Shown: piece after piece, positions 1-11,070 of the stretch
How positions within the stretch are numbered: position 1 is the first letter of the stretch
Layout: the number at the start of each line of letters is the position of its first letter
Assembly: GCA_022496805.1 (NCBI GenBank)
Contig: CM040087.1
Location: forward strand, 31,892,253 to 31,956,252
Direction: 5' to 3'
Length of the DNA: 64,000 bases
DNA from: Pohlia nutans
Taxonomy: Eukaryota > Streptophyta > Bryopsida > Bryales > Mniaceae
Made by a program: the position numbers and the translations under genes
Notes under the pieces: generated by a model
Databases searched by the model: none
What the model saw: the letters and a program-made list of their open reading frames with translations, nothing else
What the model was told of the DNA's origin: nothing

Positions 1-1060
1 TGGAATGTGAATACTGTCATTTTTCGGCTGACGTGGAATGTGACTCTGCGGAGTCATATTTTTGGTCATAATGTTGCTGACGTGGAATTTGACTAGTAGT
101 GATGTTTTAGGCTGTCGTGGATTATGACTGTGTACAGTCGTGTTTGAGCGATCGCTATGACTGTAGCCAGTGGTGTGTTCAAGACCTCCAGTAATGTTTG
201 ACAAGAGTGTGAAGAGTAGATGATTGGTTTCGGTCTCAGCATCGGAAGGAGTGAGAACATTACATGACTCGCGGTAGTGACAATGTTGTTGCCATGCATG
301 TGGTTCTATGACTGCGTAGAATGATGTTTTGGCTTACTGAGAGTCACACTAGTACTATATATCAAAATCATACAATAGAAGACACATACGCGCAAGGTAA
401 TGGAAGTCACATACGTGGGATTAAAGAAATGCATCAAGGTTCACTTGTATTTGGTAGTGAAACTCTCCATACAAAACCAAAGACCGTTCAGTCTTAAACA
501 TAGTTGCTATCTACTGTAGCTAAACCAATCTCATTCCTCACCAATATATGCATCCAACATCCATTCGCTTGTTCTTCCCGCTTCCTCTTTGCTGCAGACT
601 CCTCGTGGTTCTCTTCGTCATGCTCTGTGCACCACCTCAATCACACTGGGTTACCCAACTATTTAGCACAAACCTCATTAATTCACTACAGGACCCTGTA
701 ATACAAATGTTGCGCATTTATAACTATAATTTGTTATATTCAGTTGTATCGTGACTAGTCCCTGTGACCCATGCAATGTTCTTCACCTGATCCAGTGTCA
801 TAAATTTTGGTCCCATTTGAATTACATTTTTCACAAAATGATTAATTGAATTTGTCATTTTAAAACCATGGGTCCTTGGTCCTTTAGGGTTTAAGGTAGA
901 ACTAGCTCTACTAACAATTTCAATACTTCTTTGCTTTTCCAGAAAAAATTGAAGGAAATATGCAAGACAATGGATGCGAACTGACAGTGTCTAAAAAAAT
1001 TCTCTGTTAAAAGGTTAAAATACACTTTCTCGGCTTTTTGCCATGATCCTTTGGCTTCAT
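1..1060. other. Gene-free sequence with a truncated TTAA-type MITE
   Basis: No convincing coding region is seen. Positions 1-330 repeat short motifs built on TGACT/AGTCA. Positions about 771-895 match, in reverse orientation, the right half of the TTAA-flanked MITE family whose fuller copies lie at 26,004 and 36,440. That part ends in a GGTCCTTTAGGGTTTAA terminus. The other end of this copy is missing. Confidence 0.5.
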
Positions 1061-1062
1061 AC

Positions 1063-1227
1063 CACATTCTTTCCAACCGACCGGCAAAACTCAAATGGCG
1101 AACAATCTTCAGCATCGACCAAATCTGCAGCAAAAAACATACAATCCAGAAACACAAATTCAAGGAAGGAAAACGTACCAATAGGCATACTGTCGGGAAA
1201 CTTGGAATCCAAAGCATCAATGTATTT
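1063..1227 (-). pseudogene. Unidentified gene fragment, two short exons
   Basis: Two short reading frames on the minus strand join in phase across a small intron. The first exon, 1,227 to 1,179, follows a CAG acceptor and reads KYIDALDSKFPDSMPI before a GTACGT donor. The second, 1,124 to 1,063, follows TTTGCTGCAG and reads LVDAEDCSPFEFCRSVGKNV up to a GTATGA donor. The composition is protein-like and the phase closes exactly (49 + 62 nt), so this probably comes from a real gene. I do not recognise the family, and no further exons are visible on either side. It lies close to an NSF fragment on the same strand, which fits captured or decayed gene pieces, but that is inference. Confidence 0.35.
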
Positions 1228-1438
1228 CTGTACCCAGTATAAACATTAGAAATTCGTAAAACATTTTATATTGTATACAAGAGTCTCTTTGACTTGAGAA
1301 TATGCTTGACACACACTGATTCTCATGCATAACCCAAAACATATTGTCGTACCTTGGCTGCATCAAGAGAATGGCAATGCATGCAGGCTATGGCTACTTA
1401 CTTACATACACTGCAATCACCCCCACATGAATTTAATA

Positions 1439-1689
1439 CTCCCTCCGTCCGAAAGTTATTGTCCAACTTGTTTGCTTGGTATGCCTTTGAGCCAATTTCA
1501 TTGATCATATTGTAAAAAACATCATTAAAAAAGGTTCCAAATTATGTCACTAGAATGATTGAAGAAAATTGCATGTGTTCATTGCAACCTAAATAAAATT
1601 AACCACAAGGAAGTATTTTTTTGACCTACTTAAAAAAGCACTTTCAAACATGAGTTTCAAACATGACAATAACTTTGGGACGGAGGGAG
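1439..1689. mobile_element. Stowaway MITE
   Basis: The element is 251 bp and flanked by TA dinucleotides at 1,437-1,438 and 1,690-1,691. It begins CTCCCTCCGTCCGAAAGTTA and ends with the near-exact reverse complement, GACGGAGGGAG. The terminal inverted repeats extend about 30 bp. A CTCCCTCCGTCC end and a TA target site are the classic marks of Stowaway, the Tc1/mariner-related MITEs best known from grasses. No coding capacity is seen. Confidence 0.93.
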
Positions 1690-1770
1690 TATTGAACAAT
1701 ATGAAAAAAATGCCATGACCGAGACTGCACGATAATCAAATTGCAACACTCACATGAACCTATGATATTC

Positions 1771-2143
1771 TCAGCAGTGGTTCTTTTCAAGAGCAAATGA
1801 GGTTGCACTCTTCACAAGACCTTCCGACTCTGCCCCGCTGAAGTTCTTGGTTTGAGAGGCTACACAGAGAAAACGCATTCAGATTATTTCACTCAGAGAT
1901 CAAATTGAAACATGTCCATGAAGAAAGAAATCAATACATATGACTTCTATGATACTCAGCGGTGTAACAATTGAACATTCAACTGGCATGACCTCCTGGG
2001 CATTAGGAGCTTACCCAATTGTTCCAGATTCACATCAGCGCCCAGAAATGAGTTCTCCTTCATCTTGTTCGAATGAATGTTCAAGATCTGTACACGACCC
2101 TTCTCGTCTGGCAACCCAATCTCAATTTGAACCTCCATAAGCC
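1771..2143 (-). pseudogene. NSF: Fragment of NSF (vesicle-fusing AAA ATPase)
   Basis: Two minus-strand exons match the D1 AAA domain of N-ethylmaleimide-sensitive factor, the hexameric ATPase that takes apart SNARE complexes after membrane fusion. Exon 2,143 to 2,015 contains [14 protein letters not shown] followed by a segment with NKMKENSF. Exon 1,859 to 1,771 contains TKNFSGAESEGLVKSATSFA, the conserved stretch after the second region of homology. A GTAAGC donor and a TGTGTAG acceptor join them in phase. The conserved RPGR before the first segment is altered, and the second exon runs into TGA at 1,773-1,771 where the family continues. The P-loop, Walker B and D2 parts are absent. This is a fragment, not a working gene; family assignment is firm. 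Confidence 0.8.
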
Positions 2144-2917
2144 CTAGCTTGCAAAAGCACCAAATATCAGACAAGCTTTTTTAACGATTGAAACAGAGTA
2201 TGAACATCCATCGGCCAAATCTAAATCCGTTACACTTATTATTTAGAAAATCCATGCACGTATGCAGAAGCTAAAACGAAAATTTTATCCAAATTGCTAC
2301 ATAACATTTAAGTTTGTTAATTGATACAAAGGAATTTTGAAAAAATAGCCAGATTTCCTACATGTTGTCAAGATATGTAGCCTCAACTTCTTCGCAGCAG
2401 GAGCTTCAGCAGTACAAAACAATAACCTCGTAACAAAACCCTAAACAGTCTATTTACATGTAATTGAACAACAATCAATTCGTGCATCAACAACCAATTG
2501 AAACCGGGTGCTGATTTGTTCTCAAGAAACCAGATAACGCAAATTGCTATAACCCTCGTACATTGTTGAAAACCAAATCAAGGGCTAACTCAACCTGAAA
2601 CCCTAGTAAGCCACAAACCCTAAACCCCCCTCGCTAATTCCCGTCCGTCAAAATGACGATCGAGTTTTGGTGCAATCACTGCAATAATTCGACACAAAAT
2701 GAATATTTCGCAAAACCTCCTGCACACCGCGTATACCAAAAACAGATTGATAGAACCCTGCCATAGCCAATGCGAGCAAGAAAAGAAAAATTAATAAACT
2801 AAATTGGCAGGAGCATCTGTGCGACAAATGGGAAGAAAAATGAAACGTAACACATGGCGAGGAGAGATACGAGGGAAATAATGCAACACGAAGCTGGAAG
2901 AACGAACTAGAATGCTC

Positions 2918-3208
2918 CACCTGCTCTAGGGTTTGGGCCTAAGGGCCGCTTTGCACTTAACCCTTCGAACTGGAAAGAAGGCATGCAGCTGCAGATTGAA
3001 AGGCAACAACCGTAAAGGTGATCGTGAGCACGGCTTCGACAACAAAGGTGCGAGGAAGACGGAACCGACGAGGGCCTGCAGTGTCGACAAGGCGCAGCAG
3101 CGTGAAGGTCGGAGGCGACTGCAACGACACCAAGACGGACACAACAACCAAGGGAAGCTCCGCCTGCTCAAGGGTTCGGGCCTAAGGGCCACTTCACACT
3201 TAACCTCT
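2918..3208. repeat. Direct repeat about 243 bp apart
   Basis: A segment containing GGGCCTAAGGGCCGCTTTGC at about 2,935 recurs, about 85 percent identical, near 3,178. It runs from CACCTGCTCTAGGG through the CTTAACC motif. The DNA between is unusually GC-rich for this window (about 2,960-3,170) and is open in several frames, but no frame resembles a known protein. Confidence 0.5.
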
Positions 3209-3209
3209 A

Positions 3210-3325
3210 AAGATAGATAGATAGAAACACCGGTCCGTATGAAGGGCCTGCGTGAATAAAGTGTCTCTTCGTAATGGCAATGACCGAAAGTCTACAGGAC
3301 TTTGGGTCATTGGGACAAAACCATT
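3210..3325 (-). mobile_element. Retroposon remnant with GATA-type tail
   Basis: Reading the minus strand, this segment has an AATAAAGTGTC-like core and ends in a short (TCTA)n tail. It is homologous, in inverse orientation, to the retroposon at 31,384-31,495, which has a clear 16-bp target-site duplication. A third partial match lies near 37,475-37,505. The 5' part is degenerate and no duplication is apparent for this copy. Confidence 0.5.
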
Positions 3326-4204
3326 TAACCTCTAAACGTATTAGTGTGTCCCTGAAATTGACAATTTGATAAAAATCATCATGAATATTTTGGAATTGAT
3401 ATACAAATGAAAATTCTAGATTTTGAATTTTGGATTCCATCCATACGGTTCAATTCACTAATACTATCACCAATATTTAATTATCAAATTTGAAAGTTCA
3501 AATTAAAAATTATTTCTAAATTTGGTTCCAAACAAAATTTTAATATTTTTTGAGTAAAATTTGTTGGAATGAATTTTGAATGAGATACTCTTGAGCATGG
3601 CGACTCTTTGAAATTTTTTTGTTTCTTAAATCTATGACCTTATTTTTGCCACTAGCCATTTAAAATATTAAAACCGTTAGCCATTTAATATTTTATTTAT
3701 TTTGGGCAAATTAGGTTAGTAATTTCCTGTAAATTCAGGCATCCTTTTAATTGTTTATTTTTTACCCAAACTACTAAGAAGCTATGGTATTAGCGTTAGA
3801 TCAGGCCTCAAGCATTCAATATAATAAAATTATGGTTTCTAATAAAATGTATAGTCGATCCAATCTCAAATTTGGGCCTCCATATTTGATGAACCCCATG
3901 AACAAAGTTGGGCTTGTGTAAGAGCTAGTCCGTTTTAATATTAAAAATGTTTTGGTTGCATTGGGCTAAACTCCATGCTAATTAGGCGCTTACATGAGCT
4001 TATAACCCTAGGCGCTTGTATGGCGGAAGTTGTACACGCGTCCTTGCCCTAACACGTATATGCACTTTGTAATCCTAGGCGGAAGTTGTGCACTTGTAAC
4101 AAAGAAAGAAACAACCAAGTCGCACGGCGCCTGCCACGGTGGCAATGTTCACCAGCAACCACGTGTTTGCCCATTCTTTCTTTCAAGTGTATGACTCCCT
4201 CGAG

Positions 4205-4205
<1 letters not shown>
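3326..4205. other. AT-rich intergenic sequence
   Basis: No coding region, repeat family or RNA gene is recognised here. A variant CTTAACCTCTAAA near 3,328 resembles the TTAA-type element ends seen elsewhere, but no partner end is found. Confidence 0.4.
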
Positions 4206-4279
<74 letters not shown>

Positions 4280-4338
4280 CATATATATATATATACATAT
4301 ATATATATACATATATATACATATATATATATATATAA
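4206..4338. repeat. (TA)n microsatellite
   Basis: About 30 uninterrupted TA units are followed by TA runs broken every 8-16 bp by single C substitutions (TACATATA). Reading frames that cover it encode only Tyr/Ile repeats and are artefacts. Confidence 0.95.
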
Positions 4339-6270
4339 ATATATTCACATGAAATTGTGTAATTAGCACCCTCAAGTCTTGGCCACGCAGCACACATTCA
4401 TTTCAACCTCCCAAACCGATAAGTTGCACACTTCTCACGTTAGTTGCCAAGTACCACTACATACAGGCACGGACACAATTATAAAACCCGTAATAATTCT
4501 GCCATACATTCCTTCTCAATGTAAACCCCCACCTCCACCCTAAACCGCTCCACCATGGAATTGCGTGAATAAATAATTTACTGATCAATTATTAAAATAA
4601 TGCAGATGGCCAATTCCTAATTACCCTAAACAAATGAAAAACTACTCAATTTTGGACACAAATTCTTCCTATAAAATTAATACCCTAAATCTCATACTAT
4701 ACAGTGATTGAGAGGGCCAATATACATGTAAACTGTCTCGGGCAGTGTTCATAATCATGGGCAGCCCAAAAAAAAAATGTACGACTATAGGGAAAAATGT
4801 GACTGCAAAATATGACTAGGAGGAAAAAGTGACATCCAAATATGACTGTGCGTTCCCCAGGAACGTTCCCACTCGTTCCCTCTCGTTCCCTACGAAGATA
4901 TATGTCCCTCCCACCCACTTTATACGGTACACGTGGCAAATATGACTGCAAAATATGACTACCAGTCACATTGTCTAATTTGGCTTCCGCCGACAATTTT
5001 GCCCTCGCAGAATGTGACAGCCGGCAGTCGCCTGTCATCCCTAGTCATATTCTCCCAGTCATAAAAGTACCCATCTCCGGTAGTGTAAGAAATCGAAAGA
5101 CAGGGTGAACTTACTGATTTCGAGTTGTTGGGCAATACGGGCAGGAAAATGTCGGCATGATCAAATTTTTTTTCTACAGTACCAACTGCCCAGGGGTTCA
5201 TTGCTCAGCTTGCCCGTGCGTACTGAGGCGATGCACTGTTGAGTCGACAAATTTGAAAGAAGGCCCGCTGACTTTGCCTCCGTCTGACATGGCAAACTGC
5301 CCAACATGAGAATTTTTTTTATTACTGGTCACTTTTGTAAAGTTTGAACACTGACCGTGCATGCCCATTCAAATTTTTTTTCTCCGGGCCTGCCTTATCT
5401 ATGACTGCACATGGGCCACGATCGTCCATTTCTGAGGCATCTTCAATTAGAAACCAACATAAATGAGGCCCTTTGGAGATGCACAACTATTTTCTGCTCC
5501 CACTCACAGTCCCAGCTATGCGCTAAGTTGGGAAGATATATCTGGATGAAAAACGTCCGCTATGGTCGACACTGAGATCTGCATTTCATTCATTGGACAC
5601 TAACTTTCCTCGTCGACGTTCCAGGGTTAACTGTAATGCTACGCTCTTGCAGGCACTGCAGAGAACCCCCGACACAGAGAGGAGCCAGGAAGGGGGGGCC
5701 GGGGCCCTTGTTGAATGCCGCGAGCGGGAGCCTGGTTAAGGTTGGTTGTCCTAATACCAACCACTACCCCATAAGCATTAGGTTCACTTGTCCTATAACC
5801 AACCAAGAGAGAACTGAATTTTGTGAATTGTTTGACTCGCGCAAATTTAGGGTCCTTATGTGGTTGGTATTGGGATGATGTGGAGTGCAGTATGGAATGG
5901 AAGATAAAACGGGTTTGCAAGTCCCATGATGTTATAAATGATACTAGTTTAAACTTGGTAATGGTTACTATTGCAGACGGTTTTCTAAATACTGCATGAC
6001 GGCTTGTGGTTCTAAACATGCCAGCTTGAGGTGCAAAAGCTGACGGCTGGATCAAAGTTGCCAAGCAGATTTCGGTGTCATTAATGATTTACATTGTGCC
6101 CATGCTGGGACAAAAATACACCTACTCTAGCACACAATGAACCCCATCAATCAACATACATGTTCATGTTTGCTTTGACTGGTTGTGAGCTGCAATAATT
6201 GACTTGCAACCCTGAATCAATTGTTCCTGAAGAGGCAATCCCCACTAAGAAGCAAAGAGCTAAAACTGTA
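4339..6270. other. Gene-poor sequence with TGACT motif clusters
   Basis: Between about 4,790 and 5,060 the motif TATGACT/AGTCATA recurs many times, as it does at positions 1-330. Around 5,740-5,800 a short inverted repeat (GGTTGTCCTAATACCAACC and related copies) is present. One minus-strand frame near 6,060-5,950 has a Ser/Ala/Arg-rich composition like a plastid transit peptide but lacks an ATG and a continuing exon. No gene is supported. Confidence 0.4.
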
Positions 6271-6370
6271 ACAAGATAGACTTGGTTGGAGGATTTAAGC
6301 TACCAAAGTAACTAGGATTTGTGACAAGCTAACTTTGTTGGAGGTTTTTAACCAGACAAACTTGGGTGGA

Positions 6371-6811
6371 GGTTTAAGTATCACAAGTAATTACTTGGGA
6401 TGCCCAAGTATCCCAAGTAATTACTAAGGGAGGTTTAAGTATCACAAGTAATTACTTGGGATGCCCAAGTATCCCAAGTAATTACTAAGGGAGGTTTAAG
6501 TATCACAAGTAATTACTTGGGGTGCCCAAGTATTCCAAGTAATTACTTGGGATGCCCAAGTATCCCAAGTAATTACTTGGGGTGCCCAAGTATTCCAAGT
6601 AAGTACTAGGGATGCCCAAGTATCCCAAGTAATTACTTGGGATACTTTGGCACCCCTAGTAATTACTTGGGATGCCCAAGTATCCCAAGTAATTACTAGG
6701 GGTGCCCAAGTATCTCAAGTAATTACTTGGGATGCCCAAGTATCCCAAGTAATTACTAGGGGTGCCCAAGTATCCCAAGTAATTACTTGGGATGCCTAAG
6801 TATCCCAAGCT
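6371..6811. repeat. 30-bp tandem array of palindromic units
   Basis: About 14 copies of a 30-bp unit, AATTACTTGGGATGCCCAAG plus TATCCCAAGT. Adjacent units form the perfect 18-bp palindrome CCCAAGTAATTACTTGGG, and each unit also carries the inverted pair CTTGGG-AT-GCCCAAG. The first three copies alternate with a variant containing AAGGGAGGTTTAAGTATCAC. One unit near 6,640-6,660 is in reverse orientation. Degenerate copies can be followed left to about 6,270. The array ends about 400 bp before an intronless foreign-looking gene, so it could be subterminal repeats of the same mobile element. It has no CRISPR-like spacers. Confidence 0.9.
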
Positions 6812-6837
6812 TTTACTTATAATGAACACTATATTTT

Positions 6838-7110
6838 TAATTTCTAAATATAAATATTAGTTTTTACTTTCAAATTACAAATAAAATAAAATAAATTTTA
6901 ATGTATGACAACATAATCACTTATACCTTTTTAGATGTATACAATTACAAGCAAAAATTTACAATTTCATTAAGAGTGGTTATAAACATGATTTTGTAGA
7001 AGTTCTAAATATAAATATTAGATTTTACTTTTAAAATGAAAATAAAGTAAAATAATTAAAAAATAACTTTTACTTCATGACAATATAAGCACTTTTATTT
7101 GTTTAGTTCT
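6838..7110. repeat. Imperfect AT-rich duplication upstream of the dioxygenase pseudogene
   Basis: The sequence starting TTCTAAATATAAATATTAG at 6,840 is repeated, diverged, from about 7,003, with a matching order of AT-rich blocks. It fills the gap between the palindromic array and the start codon at 7,216, and is the likely promoter region of that gene. Confidence 0.6.
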
Positions 7111-7215
7111 ATATAATAGTTGATGAGTTATATTTTTTTGTATATTGTATTTGAAAATCACTGAGACTTAGCCTTTATAGCTTTTTGGATTATATATTAT
7201 ATATTTATTGTCAAA

Positions 7216-8756
7216 ATGGAGTCACATTCAACCAAAAAACGTAAATATCAGGAAGTAGTAAATATAAACTTTCTTGATCAGTACAACGTTTTAGAATTAT
7301 CATACAATTTCCCTGTAAAAGGTTGCAAAAGTAGTGATCATATTCAGAAAAAATTTGATAGATTATATGTAGTACCTTGTAGGAAAACCTTAGAGCATTC
7401 ATACTTTCAAAATATCTTTACCAACCCAACCCAAAGACCAGAACTTAGCATTTCCGAAAAACAACAAGTGTATGTCAATTCGTGTCATAGAGTATGTAAG
7501 GTGTGTTTGGATAAACTTGCATTACAAAATCCAAACCGCATATGTTGTCCGATATGCACGATAAAAAAAGATGTTAATTTTATTAACTATATCAAATATG
7601 TATTTAATATGTCGATATCACAAGGTTTCGAGATAGATTCCCTTATAGAATTTCATGACCTTTATGAACATTTTACGAACTTTTTGAAGCAAGACAGTAA
7701 ATCCAAAAAGAAAAATTTAGATAAGTCGTATGTTATTTTCCAGAGTACCTTTGCTACACAAGGATTTTTTGAACGTTCAGTGTTACAAAAGTTTGGTATT
7801 GAAGTGGATATGCGCGTTGTAATAGGATATTCAAATGTACCGAATACATGTGGTAAAACAGATGATCAAGCACCTTTCTGGCAGAACGATAACTACAACG
7901 GAACTTGGGCAGATATTTATGACAACGACGTTATATTTCCTATAACAACATCACCTATGTTGTTATTAGATGGTAACTATATCTTGAAACACAAAATAGT
8001 CAACTTAAATGATATATCAGTATCAAATATTTTATTGATTTTCATACCGAATATCTGGAAGTCTTCTTTCATTTACTCAACAATCGTATCAACAGTGAAT
8101 ATGTACTACGAAAACTCTCCTTTCGAAGCAAAAAAATAAATCAAAAGGATCTCCAAAGGGGATTTTATAAATCCGTAAGTCATGGTTTCACTGCACACGG
8201 AGGAAAGAAGTCTCTTGGAAACATGGTAAGATATGATCACAAAAATTTATCTGAGAATTTACAAGAGGCTCTTAGAAGCCAAGGAGACACCATTGCGTCT
8301 GCAATTTGGGAGCAATTCAATATGTTTGGCGATTCGGTTAAAACATTTTTCCAAGAACAAATTAAACCGATGGCTCCCTTAGCCATTGGCTTAGAAGGAT
8401 TCGAGGCACCTATACATCAATTACATGTATCGAAAAATTCTTATATTAAGCCTCATATTGACAAGTCTGATTTTGAGGCCTGTTTAATTGCGTGGTTTAC
8501 AAAGGGGAATCCAAAAGGATGATATTTCGGAATTTTTCAACACGGTTTGAAATTTGACAACAATAATGGTGCTGGCATATTTGTGCTAAGCAAATACCTT
8601 AGCCATGGCACGCTCAGGTTTGATATGAATTCGTTATCAGCAAAAGATTTCAAGTTAGGGGTTGCTTTGGTGAATAAAAGTTGGGCTCATACTCGATATA
8701 GAAATCAATTGATAGAGGCAACACCCATAACTTGGGAAAATAGGCGTAGCACTTGA
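7216..8756 (+). pseudogene. RING-like plus TET/JBP-like 2OG-Fe(II) dioxygenase, broken
   Basis: An intronless AT-rich gene that now reads as three pieces. The 307-codon first piece starts at ATG 7,216. Its residues 88-116 form the second half of a RING-like zinc site (C90, H91, C94, C97, then CCPIC at 110-114); the usual first CxxC pair is not evident. Near 8,030 the sensible reading moves to another frame, which stays open through 8,139 and the ATG at 8,223, so a frameshift splits one former gene. The later part has an HxD motif (KPHID, codons about 77-81 from ATG 8,223). After an in-frame TGA at 8,520-8,522 it has a glycine turn, a distal His (LSHGTLRF) and a basic C-terminus. This matches the double-stranded beta-helix of 2-oxoglutarate/Fe(II) dioxygenases, closest in pattern to TET/JBP nucleic-acid oxygenases, which act on 5-methyl pyrimidines. 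The TET/JBP assignment is inference. Composition and lack of introns suggest a transposon or viral origin. Confidence 0.6.
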
Positions 8757-9390
8757 AATTGACTATTAGTACCCACAAAATAGTAAAATGTAATCATTGA
8801 TTTATAAACTCATTTTTATTTTTTGGTTTTATCCTCTAAAAATCTAAGAAACTTAAAATGATACTCAAAACTCCTACAGTCATCACCTCTCTGAGCCTGC
8901 TCACACAGACCCGTCATAATCTTGATCCATCTAATTCTCCTTCAAATGCAAGTATTTGGTCCGTCCCCTTTGGTATAACAAACAGAAAAATGAAAGGAAG
9001 AATGTAGATGACCAGATAAACTTAGGTTTGGACAGTGCAGGTAAAATGCAAATAACTTAAGCTCGAAAACCTTGTCATGCCAGCTTGTGGTGCAAGATAG
9101 AACGGTGAGCTGGAAAATGAAGCAGGTCCATCCCCAACAAGTGCACAATTTTGAATCAGGCAAGGGGCACCTTCCTGTGCACAGCGATACTAGTTTTCAT
9201 TCACATCACATACAGTTATCATTCGCAGCCAAGTCAGATTTCATTCGCAGCCAAGTCAGTTTTCATTCACAAAATGATTGTTTATATCCCACAATGTTTA
9301 TCACTTCATGCATCTTGTAGTGGTTGGTTTTGGGTTTGATCATCAACAGAAAATAGGACCACCAGAGTTTGATCATAGGTGAATAGTATA

Positions 9391-9586
9391 TCAAGTATGG
9401 ATGACAGGTTACTTTGCACTTTGGGATTTTGTATAAAATTGAGAAATGTATATTTCTTGTTGCAATTTTTTGCAATCCCTATGAAATCCTATATCGAAAG
9501 CGGTCATAATTTTTTTTTGGATTTACCGCTGCCAAATATAGGTCAGATTGCTTAAGTGGTTGGTTATAGGACAACCAACCTTACAC
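9391..9586. repeat. Dispersed repeat, copy 1
   Basis: This block aligns along its whole length with 47,856-48,053. Shared landmarks, in order, are GGTTACTTT, CACTTTGG, TTTTGTATAAAATTGA, a TTTTTGCAATCC motif, and CAGATTGCTTAAGT followed by a GGTTGGT/CCAACC inverted pair. The ends are not defined and no target-site duplication was found. It may be part of a longer decayed transposon. Confidence 0.65.
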
Positions 9587-10845
9587 AGGAGCTGAGCTCA
9601 GCCGAAGCAGGCTTCAGTGAGAGCCGTTGCGATTTTGAAACTCCCCGTTTCCGCGGCAGCCTGGCCTTTTCCCCGTGTGCCACTAAGACACTTAGACCAC
9701 GCATTTGGGTAAACGGCAGTTTAGGGTGGTTCTACCTTAATTGGGAACTGAACGACTGACATTTGTGCACCCAATCTACAGAGTTACATCTAACGACGGC
9801 ATGCATTCAACTACTCTAAGGAAAGAAATGATTAGAATTTAACTTGGCGTCCTTGATAGTTCAGTTTCACTTCCTGATTGGCACAAAAAGGTGAAATCTC
9901 TATTATGGACAGTCTGGCGGATTTTCCAATCTCTATTCCAGTTAGTAGACTTTTACGAACAAACGACGTACTAGCTTCAAAGAACTGTGATTCTGTCCAG
10001 GGAATTAAGTATTGCTAAAGCAAAGCACTAAAAGTAACACTAGGCCAGGGCTTCAAAACAAGTGCTAGGGAAAGAGGTTCAGAAATCGCTCATTTAAAGG
10101 CTGATCTGCCTTTTTCATATATTTCCTTGGATAAGTTTTTATCTCATTTTTTAGTCAAAGAGAAATAGATGAGGAATCTAGCACAAGTTACTTCATAATT
10201 TTTTTGAGCATTTATGAATTACTTATGAATTTTCAAATAAAATCCAGCATAGGGTTCTATTTGTGATTAATAGGCCTTGAATTCACACATGGATTGCATA
10301 GTTTGGGAAAAAATTTCGCTTTATTCAAAATCTAACATTGCATCATGTAAAAAGTAGTAGAGATGGTTTCTAAATGCCATTCTTTCTAAATTGAAACGAG
10401 TGCGTGAATCAATCATTATTTCAAATTTTTAAACATTTATAAGAAGGTAGTGGAACCACCAATTCTTATTTTGAATTAAATGAGTAGAGATCTAACCACT
10501 TAGTTAACCCCCAAAGGACCAAGGTGCGTTCTTTGACAACATAGCGAATTTGGGCAGGTATTTGTGAATGGAGATTTTTATATTTCAAGCCAAAATTTTA
10601 ATTAAAGGTATGGGCAAAGAATATCTTCATGCCCACTAAATTTCAAGTCATTTGGAAATGTGAGTAAGAAGTTATAGACTAATATGCCTATATTTTTCTG
10701 TAAAATGAGCAATTTAGGGAAATTAAAAAAATCACTTTTTTTAAAAATGAAAATTTGAAATTGATTTTCTATTTATGGAGAATTATCTTGCACGATGCTC
10801 CTCCTTCAAAACATAAACAGTTGTTGAGAAAGGAGATACTGTGTG

Positions 10846-11070
10846 GTGGCACCCGGATAAATTTTTACAAAAGTACTGTATCATTCCAGACTACGGGATT
10901 CTGATCTGGATTGAGTTCAAGAATGAGTGAATGAATTGTCTCAGGCTCTCTATCAACTCTACAGAGGGGTGTGATCAATTGTTCAACTATTGCCGAGAAG
11001 ACAAAGATACTTGTGGTGGCACTCCAATAAGATTTCAAGGAAGTGTCGTTCCTGATTACGGGATTAAGAT
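10846..11070. repeat. Spaced imperfect repeat
   Basis: GTGGTGGCAC followed by a GATTACGGGATT-type motif occurs at 10,846-10,906 and again, diverged, at 11,010-11,070. The second copy is followed by GCGAGCCGCGGTAGCGACGA, a GC-rich stretch that stands out locally. It might be a decayed LTR or promoter fragment; no coding part is recognised. Confidence 0.35.

Noticed and set aside
4086..4397. Four overlapping reading frames of 62-88 codons on both strands
   Set aside because: They translate a (TA)n microsatellite and consist of Tyr/Ile repeats.
6371..6811. CRISPR-like array
   Set aside because: Units are contiguous and palindromic with no unique spacers, in a eukaryotic context.
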